A DNA stretch of 7,079 bases from contig DAOVUF010000256.1 in assembly GCA_030632725.1 (NCBI GenBank), forward strand, positions 1 to 7,079. The letters are read 5' to 3'. Below the pieces are notes generated by a model. The model was not told the DNA's origin. It saw nothing but the letters and a program-made list of their open reading frames with translations, and ran no database searches. Of the stretch, positions 5,835 to 7,079 are shown piece after piece; position 1 is the first letter of the stretch, and each line of letters begins with the position of its first letter. A program made the translations under genes and the position numbers. The DNA comes from QNES01 sp023143415 (lineage in GTDB: Bacteria; Pseudomonadota; Gammaproteobacteria; Beggiatoales; Beggiatoaceae).

Positions 5835-5900
5835 CTTAGAAATCCGATTTTTTCAAAGGATTTCTTAAACTTCTTGGAAACATAGTGCGTAACATCAGTT
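5835..5900 (-). repeat. Inverted, single-hairpin copy of the 3457-3530 element
   Basis: The reverse complement aligns with 3457-3530 from AACTGATG through ACGCACTAT, TTTCCAAGA, TTTAAGAAATCC and TCGGATTTCTAAG, with a few substitutions and short deletions. The deletion removes part of one stem arm, leaving an 8-bp stem (AGAAATCC with GGATTTCT). It is embedded between two heptamer arrays that share the sequence TTATGAATTATTCAAACCATT (5753-5773 and 5899-5919), which looks like an element lodged within a once continuous repeat. Confidence 0.85.
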
Positions 5901-5901
5901 A

Positions 5902-5978
5902 TGAATTATTCAAACCATTCACCATTCACCATTCACCATTAAACATTCACCATTAAACATTCACCATTAAACATTAAA
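5902..5978. repeat. Eleven in-phase heptamers before ygfZ
   Basis: TGAATTA and TTCAAAC are followed by CATTCAC three times, then CATTAAA and CATTCAC alternating, and a final CATTAAA pair, ending six bases before the ygfZ start codon. The 14-bp alternation indicates recent expansion by pairs of units. No promoter boxes or Shine-Dalgarno can be picked out inside it, although the ygfZ leader consists of nothing else. Confidence 0.92.
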
Positions 5979-5984
5979 AACATT

Positions 5985-6878
5985 ATGACAAATATTATCA
6001 CAGACTTATCGCACTTTGGCTTAATTCAAGTCACTGGCGATGATGCTCAAACATTTTTGCAAGGGCAATTCACTAATGATGTACGTCAAGTCACCGCTGA
6101 AAAACATCAACTGAATGCCTGGTGTACTCATAAAGGGCGTATTCTTATCAGTTTCCGGCTCTTGAAACGCGACAACGCTTATTATCTGTTATTACCACAA
6201 GACAGTGTCGCTTCCACCATTAAACGATTGCATAAGTATATACTTCGTTCTGCCGTCAAACTGGAAGACGTGAGCGATAACCTACCCCGTTTCGGTATCG
6301 CTGGCGTTAATAGCACAAAAATCTTGACAGAATGCTTAGGCTACGCTCCCCCTTCAGACGTTGGTGCCAGTTTAACAACCGACAAAGTCACGGTACTCAC
6401 TATTCAGGAAAAGCGTTATATCGTTCTCGGTGAAACAGTAAAAAATTGTGAGGCGCGTCAGGTAGATGCAGCGGCATGGCAACGCCTAGACATTCTTGCT
6501 GGTTTGCCACAAATTGTCCCGAAAACCGCAGAAGCGTTTGTACCCCAAATGATCAACTTTCATGTCATCGGGGGAGTCAGTTTTAAAAAGGGCTGCTACA
6601 CGGGGCAAGAAGTTGTTGCACGAATGCAATACCTTGGCTCCCTTAAACGCCGCATGTACCTCGCCAAGATTGAGAAAGGTGTACCACAACCGGGCGACGC
6701 ACTCTATATCAGTGACAATGACGAAAGCGTTGGAAAGATTGTCAATGCTGTCGCGCAGCCTGAAGGCGGAGCAATTCTTTTGGCTGTCATCAAAATTAGC
6801 GATGTCAATAGCCATGAAATTCATTGGCAAGATCACATATTGCGATTGATGGAATTACCTTATGTTGTTCAAAGCTAA
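5985..6878 (+). CDS. ygfZ: Folate-binding protein YgfZ, Fe-S enzyme support factor
   Basis: YgfZ (COG0354) is related to the glycine-cleavage T-protein, binds tetrahydrofolate and is needed for full activity of certain Fe-S enzymes, such as the tRNA-modifying radical-SAM protein MiaB in E. coli. The 297 residues contain an N-terminal folate-binding half (LIQVTGDDAQTFLQGQFTNDV, 13-33; CTHKGRI, 47-53) and the signature KGCYTGQE (202-209) with the conserved Cys204, preceded by FVPQMINF (185-192). It is somewhat shorter at the N-terminus than the E. coli protein, whose extra start residues are not conserved. The final LPY matches the family's end; the following VVQS and the TAA stop run into the first unit of the 29-bp repeat array. 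No Shine-Dalgarno is visible. It lies on the same strand as bioF, 226 bp downstream, so cotranscription is possible but not indicated. Confidence 0.96.
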   Translation: MTNIITDLSHFGLIQVTGDDAQTFLQGQFTNDVRQVTAEKHQLNAWCTHKGRILISFRLLKRDNAYYLLLPQDSVASTIKRLHKYILRSAVKLEDVSDNLPRFGIAGVNSTKILTECLGYAPPSDVGASLTTDKVTVLTIQEKRYIVLGETVKNCEARQVDAAAWQRLDILAGLPQIVPKTAEAFVPQMINFHVIGGVSFKKGCYTGQEVVARMQYLGSLKRRMYLAKIEKGVPQPGDALYISDNDESVGKIVNAVAQPEGGAILLAVIKISDVNSHEIHWQDHILRLMELPYVVQS

Positions 6879-6978
6879 AGCGTTGTACTCCAAAATCACA
6901 AAGTTAAAGCGTTGTACTCCAAAATCACAAAGCTAAAGCGTTGTACTCCAAAATCACAAAGCTAAAGCGTTGTACTCC
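6870..6978. repeat. 29-bp tandem repeat array, about 3.8 copies
   Basis: A partial first unit (6870-6891) is followed by full units at 6892-6920, 6921-6949 and 6950-6978, each ending GCGTTGTACTCC; one base differs (GTTAAAG in the second). The core is the same as in the 27-bp array at 1-97, but the joint is AAAATC instead of TATA. The first unit supplies the last codons and TAA stop of ygfZ. Contiguous units without spacers exclude CRISPR. Confidence 0.94.
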
Positions 6979-7008
6979 AAAATTTCCAAAGGAGTACAAC
7001 GCTTCAGC
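6961..7008. repeat. Inverted terminal unit forming an 18-bp hairpin
   Basis: The last array unit (6961-6978) is followed, after a 12-base loop, by its reverse complement (6991-7008) with 17 of 18 positions paired. The array thus ends with one unit in the opposite orientation. The hairpin lies 82 bp beyond ygfZ and could slow or stop transcription, but no U-tract follows. Confidence 0.88.
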
Positions 7009-7048
7009 GTATCCTATCAAAATTTGGTAGTCTCTCTTAATGTAGGGT

Positions 7049-7079
7049 GGTTTCGAGGCTAAAGTTTTTTCTTTAAAAA
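7049..7079 (-). repeat. Partial hairpin element cut by the window edge
   Basis: The sequence matches the reverse complement of about 203-233 with one additional T: GGTTTCGAGGCTAAAG, then a T-run, then CTTTAAAAA. It carries CGAGG at 7054-7058. Its second arm presumably lies beyond the window. Confidence 0.75.

Noticed and set aside
6486..6849. Open frames overlapping ygfZ in other frames
   Set aside because: The YgfZ frame carries KGCYTGQE and the family ending; the others show no family features.

Overview
The window is AT-rich chromosomal DNA from what is most likely a gammaproteobacterium of the large or filamentous sulfur-oxidiser group (Thiotrichales: Beggiatoa, Thioploca, Thiomargarita relatives). 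This placement is an inference. It rests on proteobacterial-type BioD, BioF and YgfZ, on a STAND-like ATPase of a kind common in that group, and above all on intergenic DNA filled with seven-base repeats (CATTCAC, TTCATAA) and AT-rich hairpins. No rRNA or other phylogenetic marker is present.

Layout from left to right: a 27-bp tandem array and three hairpins (1-232); a minus-strand gene for a coiled-coil protein with a probable PD-(D/E)XK nuclease fold (245-931); an AT-rich leader (932-1159); a 751-residue plus-strand gene (1160-3415) with ATPase, winged-helix-like, TPR, transmembrane, coiled-coil and SPOR-like regions; a 462-bp gene-free stretch (3416-3877) made almost entirely of nested inverted repeats around four hairpins; bioD on the minus strand (3878-4540); a 48-bp divergent gap made of heptamers; bioF on the plus strand (4589-5758); a 226-bp repeat region holding an inverted copy of the hairpin element; ygfZ on the plus strand (5985-6878); and a 29-bp tandem array ending in an inverted unit, followed by part of another hairpin element at the right edge.

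BioF and BioD are the first and third of the four steps that build the biotin ring system from pimeloyl thioester. YgfZ is a folate-binding protein that supports Fe-S enzymes; biotin synthase (BioB, absent here) is an Fe-S enzyme, so the proximity may have a functional side, but this is inference. The nuclease-like protein and the membrane ATPase have no evident link to biotin.

The most unusual content is (1) the domain order of the 751-residue protein, which would connect a cytoplasmic ATPase/TPR module to a periplasmic peptidoglycan-binding-type domain, and (2) the repeat landscape. Seven-base repeats keep their phase over as many as 11 units, all five genes end inside or directly against repeats, two unrelated proteins have the same repeat-encoded C-terminus, and hairpin modules of differing stem sequence share a CGAGG boundary motif.
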